64,000 nt of DNA from Actinomadura rudentiformis (lineage in GTDB: Bacteria > Actinomycetota > Actinomycetes > Streptosporangiales > Streptosporangiaceae): positions 62,001 through 126,000 of the forward strand of contig NZ_WBMT01000006.1 in the NCBI RefSeq assembly GCF_008923185.1. The letters run 5' to 3'. The position numbers were made by a program, and so were the translations under genes. Positions within the stretch are counted from its first letter, which is position 1; every line of letters begins with the position of its first letter. The notes under the pieces were generated by a model. The model saw only the letters and a program-made list of their open reading frames with translations, was not told the origin of the DNA and made no database searches. This document shows, in pieces, positions 62,803-64,000 of the stretch.

Positions 62803-64000
62803 TTATCTGGCGGACTTGTAGAGGATCTCTACTTCGGTGGGCGAGAGGGCGCGGTCGTAGAGGCGGATCTCGTCCAGGGTGCCGGGCCAGAAGTCGACCT
62901 CGTTTCCGCCGTACTGGGCGCGCCCGATCACGGTGTGGCCGGTGGACGGGTCGCCCAGGCAGGCGCTGGCCGTGGCGGTCTTCTGGCCGTCCACGTAGAG
63001 GGTGAGCGTGCCGTTGGCGGCGTCACGGACGCCGGTCAGGTGGTACCAGCGGTTGGGTTCGGGCGCGGTGGGTGCCAGGGCGCGGAGACCGGCGAAGCTG
63101 AACGCGAAGCGGTTGTCGGCCCCTGAGTATTGGAGGAAGAACGCGCTGTTGGTGCCGCCGTCCTGACTCACGGCGGTGGCGAACGAGCCCAGGCGGTCCA
63201 GCTTCACCCATGCGGCGACCGTGTAGTTGCCGGTGGTGTCGAGGATCGCCGCGCCTGTGTCGGCGTACTGGTTGGTGCCGTTGAACTGCAGGGCGGAGCC
63301 GGAGTGGCCGGTGGTCCAGGTCGGATCGTTGATGAGGGTGGCGTCGTGGTCGCCGGCTGTGTCTTCGGTCGTTGAGCCGGTGCCTTCGTTGAACGGGTAG
63401 ACGCTGACGGCGTTCGGGCTGCCGGGTAGGAGGGGTGGGATCTCGCCGCCTGTGGAGGTGATGAGTTTCCGGTTGGCCGCGCGGACGGTGGCGGCGTCCA
63501 TCTTGAGGACTCTGCGGTCGTAGGTGTAGAGGCCGTTGAGCTCGTTCTCGACGTCGCTGATCTGCGTGTAGACCGAGCCTGAGACGGCGCAGCGTTGCTT
63601 TACGGTGAGCATGCGGTCCTGGAGTTCGGTGAAGCGGCGGGTGAGGGTGGCCGAGTCGGGTGTCATCTCGTAGGCGAAGCCGCGTTCGGGGTCGTACATG
63701 TGACCGTCCACTCGGAGACCGAGGCCGCCGTACTCGCCGTCGACGACCGCGCGTTGGGTAGAGGGGGCGGGAGCGCCGGGGCCGACGTAGGTGTGATCGT
63801 CGTAGATGTCGCCCTCGCCGCCGTCGGGCAGCGAGTCGCAGCAGTTGACGCCGCTGTTGGCATTGACCAGGCGGCTGGGGTCCCACGACTTGACGGTGTC
63901 GGCGATGCGGCGGGGCTCGTATTCACCCCAGCCTTCGTTGAACGGCACCCACATGACGATCGAGGGATGGTTGCGCAGCTGGTCGACCATCGCGCGCATC
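62803..64000 (-). CDS. Glycoside hydrolase family 2-type enzyme with C-terminal LamG domain (partial)
   Basis: The C-terminal 399 codons of a gene that runs off the right edge. The visible start carries the TIM-barrel acid/base motif NEGWGEY (after WVPF) and a later glutamate in VVDGEYGGLG as candidate nucleophile, typical of GH2. Residues from about 205 on form a LamG/concanavalin-like jelly roll (NGTNQYADTGAAI ... GTLDEIRLYDRALS) that binds sugars. Probably secreted, but the signal peptide is outside the window. Confidence 0.85.
   Translation of the reverse strand, partial: MRAMVDQLRNHPSIVMWVPFNEGWGEYEPRRIADTVKSWDPSRLVNANSGVNCCDSLPDGGEGDIYDDHTYVGPGAPAPSTQRAVVDGEYGGLGLRVDGHMYDPERGFAYEMTPDSATLTRRFTELQDRMLTVKQRCAVSGSVYTQISDVENELNGLYTYDRRVLKMDAATVRAANRKLITSTGGEIPPLLPGSPNAVSVYPFNEGTGSTTEDTAGDHDATLINDPTWTTGHSGSALQFNGTNQYADTGAAILDTTGNYTVAAWVKLDRLGSFATAVSQDGGTNSAFFLQYSGADNRFAFSFAGLRALAPTAPEPNRWYHLTGVRDAANGTLTLYVDGQKTATASACLGDPSTGHTVIGRAQYGGNEVDFWPGTLDEIRLYDRALSPTEVEILYKSAR

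Overview
This is a 64-kb stretch of a high-GC actinobacterial chromosome. I infer a Streptosporangiales-type organism (Nonomuraea, Streptosporangium, Microbispora or a relative). The basis is strong G/C third-position bias, GTG/TTG starts, 4-nt start/stop overlaps, an SufR-led suf operon, a proteasome beta subunit, a DtxR/IdeR-type iron box, and the tkt-tal-pgi / ctaB-ctaA layout. I see no rRNA, tRNA, CRISPR array, integrase, transposase or prophage. The window is mostly core and housekeeping, with local oddities.

Layout. 0.1-5.0 kb: pgi, tal and tkt (glycolysis and pentose phosphate) on the minus strand. 5.6-9.2 kb: heme O synthase, a PrsW-like membrane protease and heme A synthase; the last carries an in-frame tandem repeat. 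9.3-14.6 kb, minus strand: PolX repair polymerase, a solitary proteasome beta subunit, an EamA permease and an ABC-2 exporter. 14.8-21.7 kb: complete suf operon (sufR-B-D-Rieske-C-S-U-T) with an iron box and a SufR-type operator in front and a hairpin behind. 21.8-25.3 kb: two-component system, degenerate EAL-CBS protein, small membrane protein. 25.4-27.5 kb: three AIM24-family genes in a row, the middle one cut by an in-frame amber codon, followed by a long poly-C tract. 27.6-33.8 kb: VOC protein, ABC-F ATPase behind a candidate attenuator, small HTH protein, enoyl-CoA hydratase, secreted X-prolyl peptidase. 34-45.3 kb: ABC exporter, sulfotransferase, sirtuin, LD-carboxypeptidase, YczE plus its MocR regulator, CBS protein, GH15 enzyme. 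45.3-51.4 kb: EphD-type fusion, PF10118 protein, FdhD, DUF3099 protein, fatty acyl-CoA ligase. 51.6-60.3 kb: selenium genes selD and selA-selB around GlsB, propionyl-CoA synthetase and a divergent MFS/MarR pair. 60.4-64 kb: RtcB RNA ligase, TetR/SnoaL pair, and a GH2-LamG enzyme running off the edge.

How the genes connect. The suf operon builds Fe-S clusters under apparent dual control by iron (IdeR box) and by cluster status (SufR site). ctaB and ctaA make heme A for the aa3 oxidase. selD supplies selenophosphate to SelA, and SelB decodes UGA; with FdhD nearby this points to a selenocysteine formate dehydrogenase elsewhere. Several divergent pairs (MFS/MarR, TetR/SnoaL, YczE/MocR) have recognisable operators between them. 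At least ten start codons follow a TANNNT -10 hexamer by only 6-7 nt, so leaderless transcripts look common here.
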